Origin: Neostapfia colusana
Lineage: Eukaryota; Streptophyta; Magnoliopsida; Poales; Poaceae
Assembly (NCBI GenBank): GCA_030760725.1
Contig: JASWHV010000010.1
Coordinates: forward strand, 34,539,760-34,603,759
Direction of reading: 5' to 3'
DNA length: 64,000 nucleotides
In this document: in pieces, positions 21,922-32,885 of the stretch
How positions within the stretch are numbered: the stretch's first letter is position 1
Layout of the letters: every line of letters starts with the position of its first letter
Made by a program: the position numbers and the translations under genes
Notes under the pieces: generated by a model
Told to the model about the DNA's origin: nothing
The model's input: the letters and a program-made list of their open reading frames with translations, nothing else
The model's database searches: none

Positions 21922-23019
21922 TGTTGAAGCGTGCGATCGACACTTCCCCCGGGCCTGCACTGGGCAGCCCGCGGAGGTTCTTTTTTCGGAGGGGCTAGTT
22001 CCTAGCGGAGAGCTTGCGCGGATAGACGAGTTAGTGAGAGCTTGACACGGGAAGTTTTACATGGTTCAGGCCGCCGGAGCGTAAAACCCTACGTCCACGG
22101 CGAGCTATGGAGCTCGCTGTATTGCTTGCTGCTCAGGGCCGGGGGCCTGAGCTTGGGGGTGAGTTACAGCTTGAGAGTATATGGCTAGCGTATGAGTTGC
22201 AGAATGCGAACCCTTGCTATCGACGCCTACCCGAGCCTTTTATAGTCCAAGGCTCGGGCGGCTTACAAGGCAAGCCGGGACCCGACAGGTGGTCCCGGGA
22301 AGATTGTCTATTATCTACCGTATCTCTAGTTACGCCGGTGGTTGCCTCTGGTCGAAGGCTTCTGAGTCTTCATTTTGCCACCCTGCCCACGCCGCGCACT
22401 AGTCATAGTGGTTGATGACGGCGCAGGCGGCATGGGATGTCTTGTCGCGGCGTTTATTACCTGGCAGGTTCTGACATCACGCGCCAGTCTGTGATGCGAT
22501 TGGGCGCAACGGCACCTGACAGCCGCGTGCTCCGCGTTTCCGCGTCTTGGGAAGACGCGTGCCTTGAATACCTTGTACGGGCAAGGTGAGGAGCGCCTAT
22601 ACGCCTGCTGCCTACCGCTCGGGGGCAGGCTGCACCGTTCTTCTAGCACGTGGCGGGTCCGGAGCTCGTCTCCGAGGAGATGGAGGTCCGGCCCCGCTGG
22701 ACGCGTGGCGCCTTCGGACCTCTCTCCGGCGGAGGGGGTGGTCTAGCTTCTGCATGCCAAGTGGCGGGCCCGGAGCTCACCTCTGAGGAGAGGGAGGTCC
22801 GGCCCCTCTGGACGCGTGGCATCTTCGGACCTCTCTCCCGCGGAGGGGGAGGTCCGGCTTCTGTATGCCACATGGCAGGCCCCGAGCTCTCCTCTGAGGA
22901 GAGGGAGGTCCGGCCCCGCCAGACGCGTGGCGCCTTCAGAGCTCTCTCTGCGGAGAAGGGCGAGCACCTTAGGCATTTCACCTTGTGCGCGGGGGTACCC
23001 CATATCTCAGGTACCGACA
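21922..23019 (-). mobile_element. B2 5' LTR
   Basis: It is 1098 bp and pairs with 13749-14847. The TATA box on the minus strand lies at about 22237-22244. It is bounded on the right by the CACCC duplication. Confidence 0.93.
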
Positions 23020-23024
23020 CACCC
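23020..23024. repeat. Target-site duplication of B2 (CACCC), right copy
   Basis: Partner of 13744-13748. Confidence 0.93.
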
Positions 23025-23888
23025 TCATGGCCGTTTGCTGTATGGGGGCTGGACATCTTGGGACCATTTCCCAGAACCGTCGGGGGATTCCGGTACCTCT
23101 ATGTCGCCATCGACAAGTTCACCAAGTAGCCGGAAGCCACACCAGTTGTCACCATCAACAAGCAATCCGCAGTGAAGTTCATCAAGTCTATTGTCTGCCG
23201 CTTCGGGGTCCCAAACAGAATCATCACCGACAACGGGACCCAGTTCACCAGCGCAGCCTTCCAAGACTACTGCGAAGACCTCGGCATTCAGGTGTGCTAT
23301 GCCTCTGTCGCCCATCCAAAGAGCAATGGGCAAGTCGAGAGGGCCAACGCGGAGATTCTCCGGGGCCTTAAGACCCGCACCTACGCCAGTCTGAAGAAAC
23401 ATGGTGCCAATTGGGTGGATGAGCTTCCGAGCACACTATGGGCTAACCGGACATCCCAGAGCCGGGCCACCGGAGAGACACCCTTCTTCATGGTGTATTG
23501 GGCCGAAGCTGTACTTCCCCCAGAAATCACCATGAAGTCTCACCGTGTCCGGGCTTACGACGAAGCCGCGCAGGACAACCTCCGGTGTGGAGAAATCGAC
23601 CTCGTCAATGAGGTCCGATTGCATGCAGCACTCCGTAACGCACGGTACAGACAAGCGCTTCGTCGCTACCACCAGAGATCCGTGCGTGACCGGGAGCTGC
23701 AGGAAGGTGACCTGGTGCTCCGGCGCATACTTTCTCGCGAAGGGACCCACAAACTCTACCCTAGTTGGGAAGGTCCCTTCCGAGACGCAAAGGTGTGCCG
23801 CCCCCGGTATGTGCGCCTTTCCACCGAGGATGGGGACCTGCTCCCAAACCCTTGGAACATAGAACACCTCCGTAAGTTCTACCCCTAG
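23025..23888 (+). pseudogene. B1 integrase core and C-terminal domain
   Basis: It continues the B1 integrase after B2. WPFAVWGLDILGPF gives the first catalytic Asp, ITDNGTQFTSAAF the second, and NGQVERANAE the Glu. The C-terminal domain follows: RSVRDRELQEGDLVLRR and NIEHLRKFYP. One break, TAG 23127-23129, replaces the Trp of FTKWPEA in B2 (TGG to TAG). The rest reads open to the stop at 23886-23888. The enzyme would join element DNA to the target and make the 5-bp stagger seen at its own ends. Confidence 0.9.
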
Positions 23889-25836
23889 AGCAAAGATAGG
23901 GCAGTCCTTTCTTTTCGTAATAAATTCCATAGAGTCCAGGAACAGCGCTCGGAGCAACTAAGCCCCAGGGGACAGTACAGGACTACGTTCAGCTTTGCCT
24001 GGTTCTGACTCCAAGCGCGTAGAGTCTTGCTTCCCTTCTTAATGGGGCGGGTCGTGGCCTCCATGTTTAGCCTGCCTTCCTCCTGTGGAAAGTTATACGA
24101 AAAGAAACCTGTTATAATTTGCTCTTTCCTCGTACTCATTAAAATTATGTACTAAGTTTTTTATGACTACCCTTGCGGTGCATGGCCGCCATGTGCTCAG
24201 CTCCCTCTTCTCATTCTCACCACTAGTCGGCATTTGCTGCCCTACCAGAGGCGGTTGCATCGGAGGTACCAGCCGATAGTCGAAGGGGCCCCGAGCCCCC
24301 GGCACTTCGCGCACTACGGTCCCCAAGCACCGTGCATATGGTTAGGGACCGTGAGTCAAATAAGACTATGAGATAAGGGAGGGGGAGCCCCCAAGGAGAA
24401 TTACGTTTTCCCTACTTGTGATCAGGACCTCTCGGCCTCAAATCCCTACAGGAATGTGGTAGGAGTACCTGACCAATGGGACGCCCCTACCAGGGGGCCA
24501 CTACGGGATCACGCAAGACCGGAACTCCAAGGCAAGACCGAAGGATCCACGGGGCCGCCACGTGGCCGGCTGATCCGGGCCTCCCCATCCTCATGAGGCG
24601 GGCCCCGAGGACCTCTGGGGCCCTTAATACAATGAGGACCCGGGGAAGGTGCCGGAGCAGAACGTCGAGATTGGTGAAGGCCTCTGAGAACCTTGCGGAG
24701 CTAAGGGCTCGGCCAGGCAAAACCAAGAGGAAGACAGAAAACATCGCAGGCGCGAAGGGCCATAAGAGTTCATGTATTCGTGGCTCCATGAGCTGGACTA
24801 CAAACTTGATAAAAAAGAAAGAAACAAGCCCCAGGGTTCCCCTGACATGACCAGAGTCTAGAAGTTGCGAGAATGGCCCTGGCGGCGTTCTCCCGCTCCG
24901 TGACCCGAGCGCAGGAATCGCCTCGGCCATCACCAGCACAAGGGCCGGTATCATCAAGGATGCTCCTGAAGCCCCCTCCGCTGCTTCAGCGGTTTCCTTC
25001 TCCTGAAGTTCCCTCATCACCAGCGCAAAGGCCGGTGTCATCAAGGGTGCTCCTGAGGCCCCCTCCGCAGCTTCAGCGGTCTTCTTGGAGACTCTGCCGC
25101 CTAGAATCCTCCTTGGTGCTTCAGCGGTTTCTTTGAAGACTCCACCATCTGAGAAGGGACGCAACGCCAGGGAACTTTCTGCCTGCCGTCACAGAGGAAG
25201 GGCCCCATCAGGAGGACAAACTTGAGACCCATTGGAGGCGCCACCTCCAGAGGTAAGGCATGCAGGCTCCCTGGGTCCCAGACTTGGTGCAGACGCCGTC
25301 GCCGGAGGGAATCGAGAGCGATTCCCCCCCCCCCCCCAAAAAAAAGCGGGTTAGAAGCCATAGAAGAAGACAAGACCGCAGAGACTCGAGGGAGGTGCAA
25401 GGGCTGGAAGAATTATAACGGGAGCGTACCCACGTTGCGGTTTCTTTTCACACCTTCCAGGTACGAGTCAAAGCAATTCGAAACTCTTCGAATACACCGC
25501 ATCGGCAACCGCTTCGGCTCCAAGACCGAGCGCCGATGACAGGTGGACCCAAGCCGCCCAACTGAAGCGGTGGGTCAAGGAGTTAGTCTCCTAAGAAGCA
25601 AAGCCAGCAAGGCACTCCGGCGGTTCCCGAAGAAAGCGCCGCAACGTGCAGAAGTGGCAGTCTTGGGAACCGCCGCAGTAAAAGCGACCATCAAGTGGGC
25701 GAACGCTCCCACGATCCCGCGGTCGTTTGTGCTCCGGCAGCGGTCAATTCGGGACCTAGAGAAAGTGCGCGGATCAGAAGAGATGGAGGTCCCACCTCGG
25801 GCTCGCTATCTCCCCCGAGATGGGCTCGGGGGCCAC
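23889..25836 (+). other. B1 3' noncoding region
   Basis: About 1.95 kb between integrase and the 3' LTR. The first 600 bp match the B2 3' region. The middle (about 24480-25170) stays open on the minus strand for about 225 codons but is repetitive and lacks the Transposase_28-like domain found in G. It may be a remnant of the 3' end of that antisense gene, since the minus strand at about 24800-24840 has a pyrimidine-rich stretch like the one after the antisense stop in G. The LTR is preceded by GGGCTCGGGGGCCAC. Confidence 0.6.
24915..25115. repeat. Imperfect tandem duplication (about 90 bp) in the B1 3' region
   Basis: Blocks with CATCACCAGC, AAGGGCCGGT and GCTCCTGA, followed by GCCCCCTCCGC and TTCAGCGGT, occur twice in succession with a third partial copy after. 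Confidence 0.65.
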
Positions 25837-26934
25837 TGTCGGTACCCGCGATATGGGGTACCCCCGCGCACAAGGGAAAATGCCTAAGGAACTCGCCCTT
25901 CTCCGCAGGGAGAGCTCCGAAGGCGCCACGCGTCCGGCGGGGCCGGACCTCCCTCTCCTTAGAGGAGAGCTCCGGGCCCGCCACGTGGCATACAGAAGCC
26001 AGACCTCCCCCTCCGCGGGAGAGAGGTCTGAAGGTGCCACGTATCTGGCGGGGCCGGACCTCCCTCTCCTCAGAGAGGAGCTTCGGGCTAGCCACGTGGC
26101 CGACAGAAGCCGAACCTCCCCCTCCGCGGGGAGAGGTCCGAAGGCTCCACGTGTCCTGCGGAGCCGGACCCCCCCTCTCCTCTGAGGAGGGCTCCGGGCC
26201 CGCCACGTGGCCAGCAGAACGGCGCTGCCTGCCCCGAGCGATAGGCAGCAGGCGTAAAGACGCCCCATACCTTGCCCGTACAAGGTATTCAAGGCCCGCG
26301 TCTTCCCAAGACGCGGAGACGTGGTGCACGCCTCTGTCAGGTGCCGTTGTGCCCAGTCGCATCACAGACTGGCGCGCAGTGTCAGAGCCTGCCAGCCAAT
26401 AAATGCAGCGACAAGACATCCCATGCCGCCCCCGCCGTCATCAACCACTACGACTAGCATGCGGCATGGGCAGGGCTGCAAGACGAAGACTCAGAAGCCT
26501 TCGCCAGAGACAACTACCGACACAACTGCAGATACGGTAGATAACAGTCAATCTCCCCGGGACCACCTGTCGGGTCCCGGGCCCCCTTGTAAGCCACCGG
26601 TGTCTTGGACTATAAAAGGCTCGGGTAGGCAACATTAGCAAGGGTTCGCACTCCCGCAACTCATACGCTAGCCATTCACACCCGAGCTGTAACTCATCCT
26701 CAAGCTCAGGACTCTGGTTCTGAGCAACAAGCAATACAGCGAGCTCCATAGCTCGCCGTGGACGTAGGGTTTTACGCTCCGGCGGCCTGAACCACGATAA
26801 ACTTGCCGTGTCAAGCTCTTCCTAACTCGTCCATACGCTCAAGCTCTCCGCAAGTGACTAGCCCCACCAAAAAAAGAACCTCCGCGGGCTGCCCAGTGCA
26901 GGCCCGGGGGAAGTGTCGACCGAACACTTCGACA
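25837..26934 (+). mobile_element. B1 3' LTR
   Basis: It is 1098 bp, TGTCGGTACC...CACTTCGACA, uninterrupted, with a TATA box at 26611-26618 and four CACGTG motifs at 25982, 26093, 26148 and 26204. It is followed by the GCTAC duplication. Confidence 0.94.
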
Positions 26935-26939
26935 GCTAC
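26935..26939. repeat. Target-site duplication of B1, right copy (GCTAC)
   Basis: Partner of 3221-3225. Confidence 0.93.
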
Positions 26940-27317
26940 ATATAATACTTTTCCTGCACTTGCTGAGTACCACATGTACTCACCCTTGAATTTCCACATT
27001 TACATCAGCTACGGGAGAAGAGTATTTCGAGGAACATGTGGAGTACTAGGCATGTGCACTACCATCAACATGCCTGTGGAGCTGAAGTTGGAGCCTGCTG
27101 TTTTAGCCATTTTCCGCTGTCGTTTAGAGTCTTCCGCTGCAAGAATAAGTTAGATATTCATGAGTGAGACATTGAGTCATTGTAATAAAGTACTTAAATG
27201 CTATTTATTCGTGGTTATATTCTGAATTCAGTTTGTGGATTACATATGTATGTGTGATGAACATCCTGGGCAGACATATGCATTCACTTGGTTCTATTTT
27301 TGAAACTGGGTGTCACA
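26940..27317 (-). mobile_element. Family-A LTR, reverse, terminal part
   Basis: It resumes the LTR broken at 3225 and ends GGGTGTCACA, the reverse complement of the solo LTR start TGTGACACCC at 47856. It holds TTGCTGAGTACCACATGTACTC and the CTTCCGCTGCAAGAATAAG block, both shared with 47860-48230. The next base begins G integrase sequence. Confidence 0.85.
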
Positions 27318-28212
27318 CACACTGGCACAAACGCTGCAGATGATCCCGTCCTCATGGCCATTTGCAGTATGGGGTCTGGACATCCTGGGGCCATTCCCCA
27401 GATCCGTCGGAGGGTACCGGTACCTCTACATTGCTGTAGACAAGTTTACCAAGTGGCAGGAAGCAACCCCTGCGGTCACCATCAACAAACAGTCTGCAGT
27501 AAAATTCATCAAGTAAATCATCTGCAGGTTCGGGGTCCCGAACAGGATCATCACTGACAATGGGACCCAGTTCACCAGTGCAGCATTCCAAGAGTACTGC
27601 AAGGACCTTGGCATCCAGGCCTGCTATGCGTCCGTTGCTCACACAGAGAGCAACTGCCAGGTCGAGAGAGCCAATGATGAGATACTCAAGGGCCTCAGGA
27701 CGCGTACATACGCTGTCCTGGAGAAGCATGGCGCTAACTGGATTGATGAGCTTCCGTGCGCACTATGCTAGCCAGACATCACCCAGTCGAGCCACAGGAG
27801 AGACTCCCTTCTTCATGGTCTACGGAGCTGAGGCCGTCCTCCCTCCGGAGATCTCCTTGGGCTCCCCTCATGTCAAGCATACGATGAAGCCACGCAGGAC
27901 CAGATACAGCGTGAGGATCTTGAGCTCCTCGACGACCACAGATGGCAGGCAGCCATCCGGAACGCATGATACCGCTAGGCGCTCCGGCGCTACCACCAGC
28001 GGTCCGTGCGGAGCAGAAAGCTGCAGGCAGGCGACCTGGTGCTCCGGCGAATACATTCCCTGGAGGGTTTCAATAAGCTTTCCCCCTGCTGGGAAGGACC
28101 CTTCCGGGTGACACAAGTATGCCGGCCAGGATGCGTCCACTTGGCGATGGAGGGTGGCGACCCGATTCCAAACCCATGGAACATTGAGCACCTCTGTAAG
28201 ATTTACCCGTAG
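27318..28212 (+). pseudogene. Element G integrase core and C-terminal domain
   Basis: Homologous to B1/B2 integrase: FAVWGLDILGPFPRSVGG (first Asp), ITDNGTQFTSAAF (second Asp), then CQVERANDEILKGL. Here Gly of NGQVER is Cys, while the catalytic Glu is kept. The C-terminal domain reads SRKLQAGDLVLRRIHS and ends NPWNIEHLCKIYP. Breaks include TAA about 27514-27516 and several shifts and stops between 27770 and 27990. Clearly more decayed than B1/B2, which fits its position as the outermost host of the nest. Confidence 0.85.
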
Positions 28213-29390
28213 ATTAGGGTAGGGCAGTCTTTTTCTGTAAAAGGGCCATAGCGCCTAGGACCAGTGATCGGATCAACTAAACTCCAGGAGGGTCCGGCTA
28301 CCCCTGTCATTCCAGAGTGGGTCGTTGAACCCCTGTACAGCCTGGCTCCTCCTATATAGCACCATGATAAAAAAAGCTCTCGCCCTACCTTATGCGCGTC
28401 TACATTTTTGCAGCTTCCTTTCAAGCTTGCGTATATCTTTTCATGCCTCTCGACATGGACATAGTTGTGTTTTTCTGTCTCAATATTGGCCGAAATTATA
28501 CCATCCAGCTACAAGACGGAAACGCCTGAGGCATCGGTGTGTCTCCGGACCCCCTTGGTTACCTTACTGCTCGGGTCCGGTGGTGCCGGAAGGACGCCCT
28601 CCCCCTCGGTGCGCCCTGCCAGCAGGAGGTCCAGGGTGCATAGCCTTCTTAGCCTGGTCCTGCACCCTAAGCATGCACACTCTGCCTCCTCACCGCAGCA
28701 GCCAAGTGCTGGGGGCCCGGATGGCACACCACCAAGGAAAGGATGGTAACCAGGGTCCGGACACTGCTACACCGAATCGCCCAGGTCCCGTAGTTTAGCA
28801 GAGGACCATAGGCCATAATGAGGCCAGCGAGCAGGGAAAACACAACTACAAGGCATGGTTACCCCTTTCTTCTAAATGTTTGTGCAGGTCACAGAGCTCC
28901 GGTCAGGAGGGTTGGCTCTAGAACACCAGCTTCCCAAGGGGCCACTCTCAGACCCCCAAGACTGGCGTCTCGCGAAGGGTCCGGGGCTGCTGTCTTGCAC
29001 CTTTTTGGCAGGTGTTCCCAAACATTTGGGCACACCTGCCAGGGTGCCATCACGTCTATTCAAGGAAAGAAAGATGGCCGGACCCCTGCAACACGCAAGA
29101 AGGAAGTAGGTACCTAAAGAAAGCAACAAGGAAGCATCGGCCTCTTCGGCAAATGAGGGAGCCTCCGGCCCTTGCGACATCAAGGACCAGGGGACCTCTC
29201 AATAGCTAAAGTGGTACTTCCTACTTGACCCTGTGCCGCTGCAGACCTAAGGGAGTGACTACGACAAGCAATCGAGCATGCGGGTCTCAAGTGGCTGAAG
29301 GATGAGAAATCAACAAAAGGACTTTCATTCATCAACAACAAAAGTACAAGACAAGACCCAAAAAAGAAAGATACAAAGGCCAGGGCCTGC
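28213..29390. other. Element G 3' noncoding region, pol side
   Basis: I see no gene. The right part (about 29280-29390) is the 3' flank of the antisense gene. Read on the minus strand it is pyrimidine-rich, with GATGAATGAAAGTCC (an AATGAA-like poly(A) signal, about 29315-29330). Confidence 0.5.
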
Positions 29391-32383
29391 CTAGGACTCG
29401 CCCGCACTACGCCTAAACCGCTCGGCGACGAAGGCTCCTAAGTCTTCGACTGCAGACTGGGCTGCCGCCTCCCTCGCAGCGACGGGGCCTCGGACGACCG
29501 GCTCCAGGGAAACACTGGGATCCCAGCTTCTGAAGCAAGTCAACACATGTGTTGCCACCTCCTTAACCGGGGCCTTTCACTCCACCTCCAGCTGGTCGAC
29601 GACAACGTCTTCCAATGCTGCCATCTTTAAGCCTGCAGAGTGAAGCGCAGAGAGCACTTGGCTCATCTCCTGCGAAGGATCGCCGGCACGCACCAGGCTG
29701 AAGCCGAAGGGCATCAGTGCTGACTCGGCACGGCCCAGGAAGTCCCAGACTTGCTGGACCTCCGCTGTACATGAGGCCCAGAGCACCTGAAGCTCGTGCC
29801 GCGCCGCTGCAAGGGCTGCTGCATTGCTCTCTTAGAGTCTTCTCTCCTTGGCAGCCAACGTCGCCGCCCAGGCATCAAACTCACGGGTGCGGTGCTGCAG
29901 TCCCTCCTCGCGGAATGAGGCATCGAATTCTGCAGCCAGGAGTTCCTGGCTCTCCATCATCTGCCTCTCCCGCTCCTTATTCAGAGAGGCCTCCTGGCGA
30001 TCCAAGTCGTCGGCCCGAGACTTCAGCTCGGCCTGCTCCCGCTGCAAGCGCGACGAAGTCTCCTTCTCCACTAGCTCGCGCTCTCGCTCGCCTACGGCGA
30101 GCCAGCGCCAGCCTTAGCTCCTCCAGGGTTGCAAGGCGATAGTTGGCCGCCTGGTGGGCCTCCTTGGCTTCTGCCCAGAGACTCTTGGACTGCTCGTCCA
30201 GCTGATCAACCAGGTCCTGCTGCGGGTTGGTCAGTTTCTGCTCCCCCTGCAAGCGAGCCTCGGTCATCTCCAACCTCCTCTGTGTCTCCTGGGTCCGGAG
30301 CTTGAGCAACCTTTCCCAACCGACGAGGCACTCCTCCTCCTGCTGGATGGCTTCCCGCTCCTGGTCAAGTGCCAGCTGAACTTGACAGAGGCTTGCCTGA
30401 GCCGAGGCCACCGCCTCAGACAAGGGAACCTGCTCGACGCGTGCCGGAGCCTCCTGGGAATCGTCCTCCAGGATGTCGATGGCTGCCGGAATAGGCACCA
30501 AGACGCAGGGACCCAGGGAACTCTCGGCTTGGCCCTCAGAAGGAGGCGGGTAAGCTTCTGGCTGTGGAGTTCTACCCTCTGGGCTAGGGGCCGCGGCATT
30601 CGATGTGCCCTCGTCGGTGGCAGCAGCAGGCTCATCACCATGAGCCGGCGGAGCCTCATCGGCCATGGCTGGCCCGGAACCAGGCTCCGGAGTCTGGGCA
30701 GATGGAGGATCCTGGCTGGGGCCCCCCGCACCAGGGGGTGCCGGAGAGACATCTGCAGAAGAGGCAGGCGGCATCGACGTCGCCGGCACTGGAGGGTCCG
30801 CACCCTGGACTGGAGCAGTCCCAGAAGCCGCCGGAGGATCACTGGACACCACAGGCACCTGAGTGCTCCCAGGAGCACCTGCAGACAGAGCCCTGTGTAA
30901 GGAACAGGCGTCGGCGGACAATCTCAAAGCATAGCCAAAAACAGCAAAGCAGCAAAGGCCAGCCTCGGATTATCTACCTGGGGTCGGCAAAGCTCCATGA
31001 AGCAGCTCGGAAACGCTTGCCCGGGCCTCCGGAGCCGCCAGAACCTCTGGCTGCAGCCGGCCTGTTCGTCGACGGCAGAGCCACTGGAGTTGCAGGAGCT
31101 CCCTCTGCGGGCTTGAATGCAGGACCGGCCATGCTGCATCTGGTCGCGCCCTCCAGTACAAGCTTGGGTGCACTTGTTGCCGCCATGGGCGCCACAGGGC
31201 CGGATGCTCAGACGAAGCTCCCATCCGCATGCGTCAGCCTCCGTTTCTTCCCGGGGGAGCTAGGCCGGTGGGGGGGATACCGGCGCCTTCCCCATTCCCT
31301 TATCCAAGCTTGGGATAGAGGAGTTTGGGGCTGCAGGGCTCGGCGTGTCAGCACTTGGAGCAGCAGGGGCCGAAGCGGAGGAAGGAGTCCTCCCATCGCT
31401 CGCCCCAGTCACCCCAGAGATCATAATTCCCCGTGAAGCGTTGCCAACTTGCCGGGGAGCGATGTCGATATCATCCAGCATCCGTATCGTCTTCAGGAGC
31501 TGTGATCCCAGCTCCTGGTCCATGAAGATGGGCAAGCACAATACCAGTGGGTTGACGAGATCATCGGAGACGCCGCTGGTTCCAACATCGACACACAGCC
31601 TCCACAACATGACGTCCAGGAGCTCCGTCTTCAGATTGATCCCGGGGCCACGCTCCAGGCGGGTGGAGTCGTTCTCGCCGGTGTACATCCAGGCCGGGCG
31701 GCGACGATTCTGGAGGGGAGCGATGCGCTGACCCATGAAGTCGGCCAACACTATCAGCGAAGACAACCCCTGGTCCGCTAGGAGCTTCATTCTCGCCAGT
31801 ACGGGGGAGTAGGCGCTCTCAAGGTACGGCATCTTCTCCCAGTCGTTCCACGTGGTCGAGGGATGAGAAGTTGATAGATCTAGCCGGTCATGGACGTCGG
31901 TCTTCACAATGACCCCGTCATCCCAAAATTTCTCCCACTTGTTGGGGGAGAGGGGGAGATATACGTCGCCACGGACCTGGTACGGTGCTGGAAGTAGTAG
32001 GCGCCCAGGAAGCTCGAGCTCCTCCCCGACGATCGCAAGACGAAGAACGCCCGGAACAGCCGCACCGATGGCCACAACCCCACGAACATCTCGAAGAGGT
32101 GGACAAAGATCAACACCAGCACGAGGGAGTGCAGCATAAAGTGCTGCAGCTGGAGCCCGTAGAAATCCAGCAGGGTCAGGAATAAGGAAGAAGTGGGGAA
32201 GGCGAGCCCCGCCAGCATTTACCCGGCGAAGACGACGACTTCACCGGGCTCAAGGCCTATTAGCAGGAGGGAACCACAGTGAATCCTCCCATTGTACTAA
32301 GGCGCATGCCAGCCGATCAGGCGCCTCACACGCCCTATTACGCCAGAGCTTCGGAGACGAGACTCTTGGAGGTTCGTTGCCAT
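29391..32383 (-). pseudogene. Antisense gene of element G, Transposase_28-like ('putative gypsy type transposon' family), decayed
   Basis: It lies opposite to pol, between integrase and the 3' LTR. From ATG 32383 one frame reads GRVRRLIGWHAP, PGEVVVFAG, LLDFYGLQLQHF and FVHLFEMFVGLWPSVRLF. This pattern I recall from the plant family Pfam calls Transposase_28. It continues after a frameshift near 31975 with YLPLSPNKWEKFWDD and a long helical part. An Ala/Pro/Gly-rich middle (about 31400-30500) and a Glu/Gln/Arg coiled coil (about 30400-29840) follow. The C-terminus reads DPSVSLEPVVRGP...FVAERFRRS before TAG 29393-29391. Breaks are TAG 32299-32297, TAA 32221-32219, and shifts near 31975, between 31260 and 31200, and near 30090. 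The function of the family is unknown. A related N-terminal piece sits at 51453-51835. The open frame on this strand despite decay argues for past coding. Confidence 0.72.
30879..30977 (-). other. Probable intron of the antisense gene
   Basis: On the minus strand the donor reads CCCCAG|GTAGAT and the acceptor TCTGCAG|GTGCTCC, 99 bp apart, with a TTTGCTGTTTTTGG stretch before the acceptor. Removing it joins one of the two flanking frames in phase. Splicing is inferred from consensus only. Confidence 0.45.
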
Positions 32384-32885
32384 TGGATCAGGGAGAGAAA
32401 GCAAGGAGACAAGGCGACGGGAGCAAAATGAAGGAAGGGGAAGCGCAAGGGAGCAAATGAAGGAGAAGACTCCTGCCAACAGCAGAGGGTCTCTTTATTT
32501 GCCCTAGACCCTTTGGGAACCACCGAGCACGACGTGCCCGATGAAACCGCGCCCACATTGGCTGAACCGCTAAAAGTAGAGGCGACAGGCCCACTCGGAA
32601 GACAGAGTGGGAAAAAGGCACTGCAGTTACGATAGGCAAAAGTGGTTCCCCGATAAAGCCTGACAAGAGGAAGAGCAGGGGTCACGTTGGGAACTGTCGC
32701 AAGTAATGCGGCAGTTGCACACAACGTGCACCCCCACGATCCTCCAACAATGAAGAGACACATGTCCGTGACAGCAGAGGAGTCTTTTCGACTGAACCAA
32801 GATCAAAAGACCACCACGCGTGATTTTATACGGAGGCCCCATCCGCAAGAGCCTTCGTCTCTGTGCAGATGGACCCACAGGCCAT
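32384..32885. promoter_or_regulatory. Region between antisense gene and G 3' LTR; candidate antisense promoter
   Basis: On the minus strand a TATAAAA lies at 32830-32824, about 440 bp before the antisense ATG and about 60 bp inside the boundary of the 3' LTR. For the sense strand this is the last stretch of the G 3' noncoding region. Confidence 0.4.

Larger units (their letters stand above)
13749..23019 (-). mobile_element. B2: complete Tat-lineage Ty3/gypsy element, reverse, inside B1
   Basis: It is 9271 bp and runs right to left: 5' LTR 21922-23019, primer-binding site 21902-21919, gag-PR 21864-19318, RT to integrase 19317-15688, 3' noncoding 15687-14848, 3' LTR 13749-14847. The CACCC duplications are perfect. 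It is the same family as B1 but a different subfamily, with visibly diverged LTRs. I counted about 39 differences between its two LTRs over 1099 bp (3.5 per cent). Confidence 0.93.
3226..26934 (+). mobile_element. B1: Tat-lineage Ty3/gypsy element, complete but interrupted twice
   Basis: Both LTRs (TGTCGG...TTCGACA, about 1.1 kb), the primer-binding site, gag-PR-RT-RNH-aRH-INT order, a long 3' noncoding region and a perfect 5-bp duplication (GCTAC) are present. Inserted in it are a solo LTR of family C (3251-7290) and element B2 (13749-23019). Without them B1 is about 10.4 kb. The extra RNase H after the gypsy RNase H and the VDGGAG-type protease motif place it in the Tat lineage. LTR to LTR I counted 28 differences over about 1.1 kb (2.6 per cent). 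The coding region has many stops and a frameshift, so it is dead. Confidence 0.92.

Noticed and set aside
24487..25164. 225-codon minus-strand ORF as an intact antisense protein of B1
   Set aside because: It is dominated by a 90-bp tandem duplication and lacks the domain seen in G; at most a remnant of the 3' end.
28872..29209. ORFs on both strands in the G 3' noncoding region
   Set aside because: No motif, mutually overlapping frames, and outside the antisense gene.
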